From Prunella strophiata (Eukaryota > Chordata > Aves > Passeriformes > Prunellidae), in assembly GCA_036583965.1 (NCBI GenBank), contig JAZBQD010000015.1, positions 20,675,310 to 20,739,309 of the forward strand: a stretch of DNA of 64,000 bases. Reading direction: 5' to 3'. This document shows, one piece after another, positions 1 through 12,600 of the stretch. Under the pieces are notes generated by a model. It saw only the letters and a program-made list of their open reading frames with translations. It did not search any database and had not been told where the DNA came from. How positions within the stretch are numbered: position 1 is the stretch's first letter; every line of letters starts with the position of its first letter. Made by a program: the position numbers and the translations under genes.

Positions 1-372
1 ATTCACAGTGTGTGCAAAAACCAGGAGTAATGTCAAAACCTTTGAGTTTTTAAATCTGTCCCTTCTTCACCTGTCCCTCATTAGTGTTTTCAACTCAGCA
101 AAACTAGTTATTGGTAGACCAGATTATTTATGGGTTGTGGGTTGGGATTTTTTCCCCTCATTTCAAGCAGCTCTGGTGGAAATTCCTGGTCTAAAGGCAG
201 CTCTGGACCTATTCAGTATTATTTTAATAGCAGCAGAGGGACCATCTGTATTTTATTTCATTTCTGCCTCATGTCCTAATACCCTCATGGAAATGGAACT
301 ATTAGGAGCCAGATTGCACAATTCTTTCTTGAAATTAAGCTTAAACTTGAACATTGCCATAAATCTACTGTT

Positions 373-413
<41 letters not shown>

Positions 414-681
414 AACACCCAGAGATTCCAATTAGATTAGAGTCCTAAGAATCTGATTTCATTAGAGGGGGAAAAGAGTTGTGCAATTTCAAACCTAAAC
501 ATACTGATTTTCTTCTATAGCCAATTGTGCTGTAATTTGGATAGACTGGAATTTATTGCTGTCTGATAAAACAGAAAATAGTTCTGAGGACTTACTAAAT
601 TGTAATATGTTATGCTGAGTTGACTTGTTACAAAATTTCTATGTTAAAATTTTCTTATGTCTTTTTATGGGCATGTTTTAG
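1..681 (+). other. ANKRD46: ANKRD46 intron, 3' portion
   Basis: This AT-rich stretch precedes the ANKRD46 exon and ends in a usable acceptor, with AG at 680-681 after a T-rich tract. It contains a 35-nt poly-T run at 374-408. An open frame of 135 codons at 8-415 ends in that poly-T, which makes its phenylalanine tail, so I do not regard it as a gene. The earlier ANKRD46 exons, which encode the N-terminal ankyrin repeats, lie before the window. Confidence 0.8.
374..408. repeat. Poly-T homopolymer (T35)
   Basis: An uninterrupted run of 35 T lies in the ANKRD46 intron. No recognisable retroposon body adjoins it, so it is either a simple repeat or the degenerate tail of a minus-strand retroposed sequence. 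Confidence 0.9.
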
Positions 682-840
682 CAACCACCAAGGTGCAACA
701 CCACTTGTTCTGGCCAAACGAAGGGGTGTGAATAAAGATGTGATTAGACTGCTGGAATCTTTAGAGGAGCAGGAGGTGAAAGGATTTAACAGAGGAGCTC
801 ACTCAAAGCTGGAGACAATGCAGACGGCTGAAAGTGAAAG
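682..840 (+). CDS. ANKRD46: ANKRD46 penultimate coding exon
   Basis: This 159-bp exon encodes the end of the ankyrin-repeat region and the linker of ankyrin repeat domain-containing protein 46, a small single-pass membrane protein of about 228 residues whose function is poorly known. The first base (C682) completes a split Cys codon. Fifty-two full codons follow, opening with NHQGATPLVLAKRRG, a typical ankyrin helix pair (GATPLxLA), then a charged helix IRLLESLEEQEV. The last two bases, AG at 839-840, begin a Ser codon completed in the next exon. The acceptor is ttttag at 676-681 and the donor is GTATTT from 841. If total length matches mammals, it covers about residues 104-156. Reading phase, splice sites and protein sequence all agree with the 4872 exon, so the gene looks intact. 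I recognised the family from the protein sequence. Confidence 0.95.
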
Positions 841-3640
841 GTATTTACCAAACAAAAATAATTACCAGGAGAAATAATGTTTATGGCCTTAGATTTTTGG
901 GATTGACTTGATTGTTTATTCCTGAAAACAGGTAATATCAAATTTGACCTGACATTGTCTAACAAAACCAAAATTGAAGTGTTAGATTTTGGAAAAATCT
1001 CTTTAAACAGATCCAATGTAAGAAAAGAGAAACTTCTGTTGCAATTTTAATTTTATGGTAAAATTAAAAAAAAAATAATTACTAATTTTCCATTCGGAGT
1101 CCCAAACACAAATATTCTACCACCTACCACAAAGCCAAGCAGGAAACAGTGTGAAATGCAAAATGCCAGTATCACAGGCTAACCTGACACCCTTCTGAAG
1201 ATTTTCTATGCAAAAAAAAGGGGTAGCAGACTTTTCATCCATCTGAACTTGAATGAAGATTTTATATGGTGGTGTATCTAAAATTTCTATTGTTAGTAGT
1301 CCTGGAAAAGATGGAGAATAAGAATTTTTTGGTGGCTAAAGAGATAGTTAATGCAGAACTGAGGATTTGGAGAAAATTGCTGACCATTTCAGGGAAGTTG
1401 TTGGGTTAGAGGGAATTTAATAATGAATTCCTAGAAGTCTGGTTCTGAGATTGTGCTTACTTAGAATTTTCTTAAATGAAAAAGTAAAAGCATGAGAAGT
1501 AGAAGCATGTTAGTGATACCAAGAAATGAGATACAGACGACCTTGAGAAAAATTGAGATGGCATAGACAAAAACCTGGGGTTACAAGAGAGAGAAATCCA
1601 GAGTAATAAATTGTGATTCTGTAGCACAAAATGCAACTGTAGTTACTGAAAGCTGTATGCCATAAAATAACAGTTTCTCAGTGGAAAACAAACATATAAG
1701 GAGAACAGGCCTGGTGCATTACTCAGTTCCAGGAGTTAATGCTATCCTGAAAAATGCAGTGAAGTCCTACAAAGCACAAAACAAGACATTTTCACTACGT
1801 AAAGAAAGCTGTCAGTCCTGTTGTCTAAAGCAATGGTGAGTTCTGCTCTCTAGTATCTCTTATTATGGTGTTTACCCCCATTCAGAAAAATTGTGGCTTT
1901 TTTTATATTGTCTAATGATAACTATGAACTAGTGACTACTGGGACATTATATCACAAAAGACAGGGAGTTTTGTCATAGAACTGTTGCTTGGTTTATGTG
2001 AAAATGTAGACAGGCTGTACTGTAAACAGAAAAGAAGCTGTATAGATGGAGTTAGATCTAAGTTGAGTAAACAGAAAAGGTGAAACCAACAAAAACTGCA
2101 GAAATAATACCCAATGTTCCCATGAAGTTCTTTTGTATACATCAGGTGACCTTACCTGTCAGAGAGATTGCTGTAAGCCCTGAAACAAAAAATTAATTTT
2201 ATTTTCAAAATTATGTGGTTTACATTGTAAGAATTACCTTAAGTGCCTATTACCTTTCAGACTTCACTAACTTTTACTGAAAATTTCTTGACACACAGGA
2301 AATGCACTTAGGCTGATTTTGTTTAAACATATGGACAAACAGCTCAGCCCCATTTAAATTTTGATTTTAGATTTGATGGTGTCCCTTTAACAAACATAGC
2401 TTCCTTTCTGTTTTGACCTTCATAAATGTTATATTGTTTGCTTTGGCCAGGAAGTCAGCAACTCTCCTTGGGGACAGGCACAGAGACATAAACAGTGCAC
2501 TACCCAGCTTGTTTGGGAACGTGTTTAAAATGTCTGAAATACATTATTTTTAAAGTAACAAATAGCAGATGCCTACAGGAGCCAAAGCAAATGAGCTTGT
2601 GTGCTGTTTGCTTTGTAAATAAATAATATCTTTTTACCAGTTGGCTTTTCAGACCTCCACAGTTTCACTTATCCCTCTTTGTATTATTTTTACATTTTAG
2701 GGACACTTAGATTAATGTCTTCTGTCCTCTGCCCTCTGAACTCTTACATTATGTATGAACCTATGGAGAAACAACACTCTTTCTGAAAACAGTCTCTGAC
2801 TTCAGTTTTCTGCTCCCTGTTACACGGAGTTGCTGCTGCTCGGGAAGCAGAGGCCAGAGCTCTGTTCCCAAGTCAAATTTGGTTTTGCTTGCTTTGCCCT
2901 CCTGCTGCCAGGAGGCAGAGCTCCCTCTGTCCCTCTCTCACACAGACATCTGTCCTTCTGCCCAGCCCAGCAGGACCTGTGGCTGTGCCACAGGCATGTC
3001 TAAATGTGACCTCCCACCTGCTGTTGGGCACAGAACATCTGTCTGGGCTGTGTGGCACAAACTCTTCTCTTGTTTGATATGTTGCTGCATTACCAGTTTT
3101 TGTGCAGCTGTAATTTGTAATGAGAAAAAATATCTTGAATAACATTGGTTTTAACTGGGTCATAATATAAAATAGTAAAAATGTTTTTTGTGTACCCTTT
3201 TTAATGAGCAAGCATGTGACCTTTCCACTTAAATTGCATTGCGCCTTTATTTAACCTCTCTGTGGTTATGTATTAACTAGTTAGTACTTACTGAGTAAGA
3301 AATTCTGCACAAAGGCTGTCTTTTACTAAACCCTTTGTTTTGCTTGGGAAATCATAATAAGCAAGGAAGATTACTAAATCCTGCACCTATGGGTAAGCTA
3401 AAATAGCTTTACAGCATAGTAAATGTTTAAAAAACAGAAATACAGGCTGTTTAATAGGCAATTCCTGAAATCTTGTGCACATGGTGCTGCAATACTTGAG
3501 CAAGCTATGGGAGTTCAGGCTAATTGTTCTTCAGTGGTTATACTTCCTGAGAAAAAATACCATACAAATAGTGTGAAGTTTTCCCATGGTGTAATCTTAG
3601 AAGAGAGCTTTGTGAATGAGACTTTTTTCTGATAACCATC

Positions 3641-3660
3641 ATTTATTTATTTATTTATTT
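3641..3660. repeat. TTTA microsatellite
   Basis: Five ATTT units in tandem lie in the ANKRD46 last intron. Confidence 0.9.
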
Positions 3661-3880
3661 CTGTCATGAAGAACAGCAGCATTTTTACTATTAGTTTTGA
3701 CTTGGAAATTACTTTTTCTTGATCTTTAAAAATTTTTATTATTAGTCTTGTAAGAAATATCTAGGAATATGGTAACGGAAAGCAGTTAAATGGGAGGAAA
3801 ATAATTTTTTTTTTTGCTTACATTCTGCTACTGACATCATTGAATATGTGATTGGTTCCACCATTTCCTTTCTGTGGTTG

Positions 3881-3945
3881 TCAGGGCCTGATCCTGTAAA
3901 TACCCATGTATGTAATTTCACTCAAGTAATAAGTAGTAAGACAGT
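3881..3945 (+). repeat. Possible ancient sauropsid interspersed repeat
   Basis: The stretch beginning GGGCCTGATCCTGTAAA, followed by degenerate copies of CTCAAGTAATAAGTAGT, resembles one half of a palindromic element I recall from turtle, crocodile and bird genomes. It is heavily diverged, and the family name and the boundaries are uncertain. A consensus alignment is needed to confirm it. Confidence 0.4.
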
Positions 3946-4871
3946 GCAGGTGGCCAAAATTCTGAGTGAAGTCAGGCTATGCAAAAGCTTTTCTATTCTT
4001 CATGAGATGTTTCATAAGCAACAGATAGTTTCCTGTTACAATTGTGAAACCAGCAAAACTGGGAGAATTACACAAGAAGCCGTGCAGGATTTTGAGATAA
4101 CATACATCTTTTCTAAAGGTGGTCAATTGTCAAGGAGACTGCCTCTCTCATATTTTATATTTGTTTTTCATCAAAAGTGAGAATTCCCCTCCCTAATTTA
4201 TAGTCTGACAATTTAAGGGGGCCTGATAGATTGGTAGTGGAATGCTAAAACATCAAAGCAGTCACTGAACACCATATGGCAGAAAACACAACTTGTTCAG
4301 AAAGTTTCTGAACTTCTTGTTACCCAATGTTATTGTTTTCTGTGATTTTTTAATGCTTTTTTTATAAGAGGCATGTAACAAAGATATCCAGGAGAGTACT
4401 AAAGGTCACTACAGAATTCAGCATCTCAATTAATATTGGCTAAAGCTTCAATTTTATTAATCAGAGTTTATTTTTAGTCATGATTTGTTTTATTAACAAA
4501 TAATGTGTGCCCCTTGAGGTCTTAACTTATGCTTCATTATATTTTACTAAGCCATATTTAGTAGGAATTATGGGCACTGACCTTTGAAGGCTTCTGGGTA
4601 GCAGGCCTGAAAATTCAGTGCAGTTATACATACACAAATATCATTCTCTTTGCACAGGTTAATAAAATGCCCTTTCAGCTAAAATAAGTTTAGAATTAGG
4701 AGTGTTTTCCTGATCTGATTTGTCTTGATTTAGCAGAAGCAGTGCTATAAATCACTAGTGGGGGGTTTAATTTTTAATCTAGAATGTTTCAGATGCCCTT
4801 AGTGGGATTACTGTCATACTTACAGATGCATTCTTTTGCTCTGATGTATTTTTAACTTTAATCCTTTGTAG

Positions 4872-5088
4872 TGCAATGGAAAGCCATTCCCTTCTTAATC
4901 CAAACCTACAGCAAGGTGAAGGAGTTCTTTCCAGCTTCCGCACAACGTGGCAGGAGTTTGTGGAAGACCTGGGCTTCTGGAGGGTGCTGCTCCTCATCAT
5001 TGTCATCGCTCTCCTGTCCCTTGGAATAGCATATTATGTTAGTGGGGTGCTTCCTTTTGTGGAAAACCAGCCTGAACTGGTGCACTGA
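4872..5088 (+). CDS. ANKRD46: ANKRD46 last coding exon
   Basis: This is the terminal coding exon. T4872 completes the Ser codon split across the intron, then 71 codons run to TGA at 5086-5088. The acceptor is TTTGTAG ending at 4871. The peptide starts AMESHSLLNPNLQQGEGVLSS and ends ENQPELVH. A hydrophobic segment of about 21 residues, following EDLGFWRV (LLLIIVIALLSLGIAYYV), is the single C-terminal transmembrane helix of the family, so the protein is expected to be tail-anchored with its ankyrin repeats in the cytosol. An in-frame ATG at 4876 is internal, not a start, because the splice phase joins perfectly with the exon at 682-840. The exon matches the mammalian protein almost residue for residue, so strong constraint is likely. 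No frameshift or stop interrupts it. Confidence 0.96.
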
Positions 5089-6600
5089 AGCAAATGCAAA
5101 GAAGTAAACTGTCCTTTTTCCTGTTCTAATCTAATTTTATTTTGAGCTTGGAATTAGTTTGCTTGGTGTAGACATTGGCAGCTGTATATACTGTTTGCCT
5201 TTTGTACTTACTATTAACCCCTTTGAAAGAGGAATTAATTAATTTCAAGTAAAACACTGATTTCTAAAGCATTCCTAAGATACCTCTGACTTACTTTGAC
5301 TTGCAAGCAAGATGTGAAGATAGTCCTCTCTGATAAAATATTGTGATTAGAAAAGGCCTTTCATTATGAATATTAAATTTCTGCATATGAAAAATATATC
5401 CTAGTACAGAACCACATTTGGTTTATTTTTTCTATGAAGAGAGGTAAATCTATTGTTGGATTTTTTTGTAAGTGCTTCAGTTGAAAGAAAAATACTCTTA
5501 GAAATCCTCCTCAAGAAATCTCAATAATGTAATAACACTTTCTGATATATAGATGGTGATAAGCTGCAACTCCATAGTTATTTTAATGCCTCTCCATACT
5601 TTCCTATCTGCTAGTTTATAAAAAGAATGAGAAATAGTTCAAGTTTTACTATGCCTCTGATGTATAGATCACTCCTTTATTTATTAGGTTAATGTAGCAT
5701 GTCCTTCCCCAGATGAATTTAATGTTGTTAATATCTGCCTGAAGTAAAATTTGTAGAATAAAACTGTTTGTTGTGCTTTGGAAGAAGACTTGGGCTGAAA
5801 ATTTTGCATTTTTGTTGAAATGTTGCTAAGCAAACCTTTGTAAGGGTAATTAGAGAGTGATTTAGGTGTTCTGTCATGTATATAATAATTCTGTAAGGTT
5901 ATTGTGAAATATATCATGAAGGATAACCTTTTCGTCCCCCCATAAGGATCAGACTGAACCATTGTGATTGTGTTTTCATGTTTGTGGAGAGAACTTGATT
6001 GAATAGAATTCCTTTCTAGAATTGTTTTCCATTTTACTTGCTTTCAGACAGAACCTACAGGCTTATGAATTATTTTCTGAGTATGCAGAATAAAGGTGTT
6101 TAAAATACTAATATCTAGTAACATTGTATGAAATTAAATCTTGATCCATTCTGTACTTTGCTGTGAAATCCTTTGTTGTAAATAACCTAGGGATATGAAT
6201 CCATTAGATATTCCTTTATGAAGGCTGGAAAGGTATTGCATAGTAAGCTGGAGGTTTTCAAACAAAGTGGATTCTCTCTCCCCATGCTGATTAGACATCT
6301 AATTCTCTTTTGCCATTAGCTTGAAAATCCTAAACAAAATGAATTCCGTGAGCCTAAGGAATCAATTTTTATTACTTTTAATTAGCCACTGCTCAGTTGT
6401 TGCTAAATAACATAAAACATTTATTGTACATTTAAATGTAGCCTAGCCTGGTTCTGCTCTGGTAGCATGTATATTTTTCTTTCTTGTTTATTGCTTTGAC
6501 TGAAGGGGGTTGTTGTCTTTGTTTTGATGTGTGATATGGGTTTTGCTGGATCTGGGCCCCATTCTAAATTTCATCTGAATAAATCTTGATCTCAGTTCTT
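5089..6600 (+). other. ANKRD46: ANKRD46 3' UTR and flank
   Basis: This AT-rich non-coding sequence follows the ANKRD46 stop. Candidate poly(A) signals AATAAA occur at 5757-5762, 6089-6094 and 6578-6583. Alternative 3' ends are therefore possible and the true end cannot be fixed from sequence alone. A 92-codon minus-strand frame at 5684-5962 has no recognisable features. Confidence 0.7.
6089..6094 (+). terminator. ANKRD46: Candidate ANKRD46 poly(A) signal AATAAA
   Basis: A canonical hexamer sits 1.0 kb after the stop codon and is followed by a T/G-containing stretch. It is one of three candidates, with 5757-5762 and 6578-6583. The choice among them is inference. Confidence 0.5.
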
Positions 6601-9600
6601 AAGTTAGAGTTTAATGACACAATACTTTTTTACCAGCACAATGCTGCAGAAAAGAAAACATCTTAAAAAAAAACCCCAAATTGAGAACATATTCCTCATA
6701 TGAGTATTTCACTTATGGTACCATTGTTCACGAGCAGAGAAATATAAACTCATCATATACCTAAATTACATTTACTTGTCTAAATAAGTACATTTCTGTT
6801 AATAATACCATTCATCTTGATTAATGAAGTTGTCTTTCAGTATGTATTATCTACATAATTTGTAATTGTATTCTCAGTATGGGTGAATGTCACAAATAAA
6901 TACATATAGTACATATGTTTTGGTTTATTATTACATTAGTGCAAGCAGTAATGATGCTACCCCATTTTACTAAGTTTGTTGTGCATTGATAATGAGTATT
7001 TCAGAAGTGAGGAACTTCCCTACACAAGAAATGGCAACCATGCAGCTGCTATAAATGAGATTTTAGAGCACAGGTTCTTCAGATTTGCCTGGTTTGTTTT
7101 CAGTATTGTTGCTGAATTAAAATTGCTGTCTGGCTGTCTCTCTTCTCTGAGACTTCTCTGAGACCCTGTGGTCTGGGGGCCTCTCAAAATTTAAGATTAC
7201 CTATGAGGGGGGGCAAAGCATAACCAAGAAAACAAACCTTGAGACTTAAGTAGCCGTTCCTATTTCTCTGCATGCATAAGTGGACATGCAGGAACTACAT
7301 ATTGAAAAAGTTTGAAAAATTGTGTTTAAGATATTTTATGTTTTAAACCAGAAGGAAATCCAAAGCACTGTTTGAACTTCACTGTGTCATGAGTGCTGCT
7401 CCTTTAAATAAGGACATGATAAATGTCTGATAAAAGTGGAGTTTGTTCTGCATATACCTCTGTTACTGGAAAAGGTCTGCTGTGCCTTTCAATATATCTG
7501 CAAACACTAATGTCTTCTTTTTCAAAGGCTGCTTCTAAAGAATGAATTTACCTCTGTAACTTTAGCTTACTTGTCATGAAGGGTTCTACTATTTCAGTAT
7601 AAAAACATGGATTGTCTGTAGGTAAATAAGATTTCTTTTATTTGTTATTGCAGTGTTGTCTCTGGTACTTTGATACCTTGATTCAGGTATTCACTTTTGT
7701 GCCAGGCAACACAAAATTCAGCTGAAGTGCTTAAATATGATTAAGATATCAGGTACATCATTCTATCCTGCAAGTGCAGGTACAGAATTATCCCTGCTGT
7801 CACCAGAAATTAATTTAATGATGTTAATACAGATTCAAGATTAGTCACTCTTCAAATCCAAAACAGATTGTTGTCTCAAGCTGTTGTTAGACTAATGAGC
7901 TCAAATGGAATAAGGAATTGAGAGGGAAAACAAACAGCCATGAAGAGATTTCTTTTTCCAGTGACATGAAACAACTTGGTGAACGAGATAGTGCAAGGTA
8001 AACTGGAGTGTAGAAAGGATAGACACAGGCTCCTGTGCAGTGGGCTGCCCTGGTGCTCACATTTACCCCATGGCAAGATCACACCTATCTCACCTCACAG
8101 TAACTCATTCACCTACCAGATCTCTTTATCTTCAAGGGCTCTGTTTTCACTCATATTGGTAATTTGCTTTGTAGAAGGGGATGTTCTGTTGGGTGACTGT
8201 CATGAGTAGATACTGCTTCTGACTGCCACAGTACAACAGGTAGTTAATTACTGGATGTGATCTGGCACTGTGAGGCTTTTCTTCATGAAAAGCTCCAGGG
8301 GGGAAGGAACATGGTTTCACTTTGAAATATTGAAACATAAGATCTCAGTAGTTTCTGGGTCTGCAGCTGATTGGGAGCTTGATTTTAGCATGAGTCAATG
8401 AATATCTAAGGCTGTTTTTATTAAGTAAAAATCATCAGCTCTGGCTAGTTAGCTAGGTAGTTCTTTCTCTAGTCAAGATATATTTGGTCATAATTACTTG
8501 GAGAAGTGCAAATTAAGTAATTTATTCAGAAGTAGAACTTGCAAATGATGACTTCCCTGAAAACTCAAAAAAAGGGTAATATTGACTGGTGTCATATTCA
8601 GGATTTTCAAAAGTCTAGCATATATTTAAATGTTACCCCAAGTTGACATTTAACAGAACTGATGGCTTCCTCAGCTGACACACAAAGTAACTGGTTTCTG
8701 AAGTTGTTCCTGTTTCTGAAGTCAGGATCTCTATTAAATTCATATTGGAATTAGTGGTTAAAATAAGTCTTCAGTGATGTGAGAATTAGGTCAGAATGCT
8801 TTTCCTTCTTTCATTGTTCTTTTTTTACATTTCAACATTAATCATTGTAGATTGGTTACTTGCAATACACTTTGTAAAATTTCCCTCAGTGATCCAAAGT
8901 GTTACAAAGAACGTTGCCAGTTGTTCCTGCACTTTTCATCTGTGGTGTTGCAGCTTTCTAGAAGAATTCAAATGTCAGCTGCACAGTTTCATAACCTGCA
9001 GTTCTCTGTGAACTCTAAGTGGTGAAATACTGTTGAATCATGAATCCTGAATCTGTATTCGTATTATTAAATTAATTTCTGGTGACAACAGAGATAATTC
9101 TGGACATGCACTTGCGGATTATTATGATGTGCCCGTTATCTTAATCACATTTAAGTACTTCAGCTGAATTCTGTGTTGCCTGGCATTTTTGCACTGCTCT
9201 TAGCAAATGCTTCTAGGAGAGAAAGCTTCTAAAACAGACAGTATTAGGAAACAAATGCAACTAATTGGTAGTTCTTTGCTATTTATTGCTGGGAAGTGAA
9301 GTGTTCCCAGGGTCACACTGCCAGAGAAATCTGAGATGAACACTCCAAGTCCCCGGCTGACAGTGATCTGGTGTGTCTGTGCTCTTACGCAAAGGATGAG
9401 CGCTCTGGTGCTGCAGCTGAGCAGTCTGCGTGTGCAGAACCCTGAAAAATGTGTCTCTGCTGCAGGCATTTATAGTTTGTAGTTCACTCTTGCAACTAAG
9501 CATTGAGCAACTAGTATTTCCTAATGACTAGGATGAGACAAAACTGTTGTTCTCCATTAATGCCAAGGGAACGGGGAATCTATTGGAAATTGCCGTAACT

Positions 9601-12600
9601 AAAAAGCAACAAATTAGAAAATCTTACCAAGTCAAAGTGTGAACAAGTCATAGCCATGGCTTCAAGTGATACATTCTTTCCATTTGTGATTTTAAACTAC
9701 CTTCTGGATAAGGAAAAAAATGGGGAGAGAGACCTTTGGAACAGAATTTGTTGTGTGCAATGTGTGGCTTGCAGAAACTAGGAGGGAAGTGACTGCAGTG
9801 AGCCAAGAGCAGCACGGCAGGTCAGAGCAGTGTGATACCTTCATGAATCACTGCTTAAAGGCCAATCCCAACCCTTGTAAGCCCTGTGAGGAGTGACCAG
9901 TAATAGCTTCCTAGCAGGAGAAGGATTTCACTGGTTTGTGATTACACCATCCCACAGGGGTGGCCATGCAGCCCTGCAACCTGAGCTGGCCCTTCTTGAC
10001 TTTCAACGTCTACAGCGCTGCTATTTCAGACAACTGCGTGTTTGAATGTGTGCCTGCATTAACAGCTGCTCGTGTGGAAGCTGAACTGGTTCCTCTTACT
10101 CAAGGATCCCTCTGCACATAGGTTAGCAAAAGAAGTTTTACCAAATGTGAACAGAAGCTCTTTGTAAAACATTAAATATTTCTGGTGTATTAAGTTATGT
10201 TTATCTAAATATCAGAAGGCAGGAATCCAGATGAAGGATCAAGTATATGCAATAACATCTCATTTTCCTTTGCCAAATAAAAAAGAGCAGATAACATGCT
10301 CTTAATGCAAAGCAAGAAGATCACAGTAAATTTGTTTTGATCTGTAGAATATGAATTCCTTAATAAGCCAAATTCCTTAGTATGAGGGGTTTTTCAAAGA
10401 AATGCTCTTGCAGGTAAGTTTTCTAAAAGAAAAGCTGACATAGCCTTGCAGGGGTGTGAAAGTAGTAATGTTTAAAGGCTGTCTGGCTTAATGAAGTGTG
10501 CATACTGCAAACTAGGTAAGAGAGTGGATTTTTGCTAGGATGTAAGATTGAAATGCCATATGTTCATCCTCATATTGTTGTCTCACTGCAAACTGAACAT
10601 CTGGCTTGGTTTGTTTGGCTACAGATATTTTCAGACAAAAATGAAGTGTGTAGATATCAATAGGTTTCAGCTGGCAAGACCAGTTTCTGTAGACAGCGTG
10701 AAGAATAATGAAGTATCCTACTGAAAGTCATGACAGCTTGTATGTGGACTGCACAATCCTGCCAGATGTGTTCCTTTACAGAACTGATGGTTTTCCCATT
10801 TATGGTACTGGTTTGAACCCTTGTGTCAGTGAACACCAGTGGTGAGCACAGGACTTGAACTGAAGGCCATTCTCAAAGTTTTTAATTATAGTAGAAGTCA
10901 AAGCTTTATTCTTTATTTCAAAGTTCAAGGAACTTTTTGGTTTTTTTTAGTCTAATGTTTACTAGAACTACAGCCTGCAAATGTGCACAGATAATGAGCA
11001 TGTGGGTGTCCTTACTCTGTGCACTCCTATGCCAAAAGGATATTTAGGGATAGCAAACAAGGCCTCCAGTGAGATCAGTTTGAAATAAATCTGATTTAAG
11101 GAATTCTGGTCTTTGTCATTTGTCATCAGATTGGTATTTAATATACCACCAATTCTGTTTTTATTTGTTGCACTGACTTAGTGACATATTTTCTTGGTGC
11201 TGGTGGTAGAAGAAGGGTAGATCACATTACCTACTTCTCAGAGGTGTGCTTACCCCACTGAGCCCCATCTGCTTTGATAGTAAGTGAATTTGTCAGTTTA
11301 AAAATGTCTCTTTGATTTTTAGTTACGCTCTCTGTTTTGCAAAGTGAGAAACTAATTTTCTAGTGTTTGTTTAGTTAAAAACTTGGTCATTTTGTCCAAT
11401 GTATCATGTGAAATTTAACACTAATTAGAGGAACTATTGGCCTTGGCTTAACTTGGTGCTCCAGAAGGCTTCTGGAGATGGAACAAATGCTTGGGCAGAA
11501 TTAAAAGATGGTCTGGCAATAAAGCTGGAAAGGTGTCTATTCACAGCATTTTCAGGCTTTCCAGGACCCTGGGGTTTTCGTATTGGCCATTCTGAGTCAT
11601 TCTACCCAAAGGACAATGGACTTGCAGAAACATTTAGGCTATTATGTGTGTTCTGAAATTCAAAGGTGTATTTTGAATACATGTGTCTTCCTACAAGAAA
11701 CAAGCTATGCTCCAGTAGAGCAATTAGGAATACTTTATATGTATTTTTAAGCCAAGAATGTAATCTTAACTGCAAGTCAGTTTTTAAATCTTAACTAACA
11801 TAAGGATACGAGGCCACAGACTTCACCTCCTGCCAGCAGCCAGGCACTTGTTGCTTTATTCCTGATGTGCTTCCTTGCCCCTGCCCTGGCACTAGTGCTT
11901 GCATCTGACCCCAAGGGCCTGAACTGGGAAGCTGTGCCAGGTAGCCCTAGCAGAAATTTACTCTCACTCCCACTGCATTCTTCCTAACTCTGCCCCTCCT
12001 TGTCATTTCATCTTCTGCCCTCCACTCCATGCCTCTGTTACACTTCACCTAGGCTTGAGACTTACCCCTATTTCATACACACTGAGGATTCTGCTCATAA
12101 AACACTTTTCTTCCCTGCAACTTCTCTCCATTTTTCATCTTTATTGCTTATGGCACACTGTCCCCTATCTTACTTGAGCCATTGTCATTTCCAAGGTATC
12201 TTTATTTGCCAGTTTTTTCTAGAGTGAAAGCCCTTTATGGGATGGAAGAGACCATATATGAAGAGAGGGTTATCAGCTGGCTCCAGTTCACTTGTTCACT
12301 GCTGTCAGTAGTAATCATCCTTTTAATTTAGACTTACTGTAATAAAGATACAAGAAGCTAACCTTGTCGTGTGAGCCCTTGTTTTCAGTTTTACTTCCCT
12401 TCTTCAATGCTGTAGTTAATTCTTTTGTTACTTTTATTAAATCAAACTGGTGTGGATTACTTCAGCTGTCAACAGAAAACATCCAAAATGTGACCTGTGA
12501 ACAAGCTGGACTTGGTTTAGGTCAGAATGGGTGTAAGGAGCATTTGCAGTACTTGTGAGATGGGACTAGTGGGACTGGATGGAGATCATCTCTGCTCCAT

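Larger units (their letters stand above)
841..4871 (+). other. ANKRD46: ANKRD46 last intron (4.0 kb)
   Basis: The intron runs from GT at 841 to AG at 4870-4871. It is mostly AT-rich with no recognisable gene. It holds a more GC-rich patch at about 2825-3075, a perfect 8-bp hairpin (CCTGTGGC, loop TGT, GCCACAGG) at 2976-2994, a TTTA microsatellite at 3641-3660, and a segment near 3881-3945 that resembles an ancient sauropsid interspersed repeat. Short open frames in both orientations (for example 2873-3211 minus and 3848-4180 plus) show no domain and are treated as chance. Confidence 0.85.

Noticed and set aside
8..415. 135-codon ORF ending in poly-Phe
   Set aside because: It lies inside an ANKRD46 intron and ends in a poly-T run.
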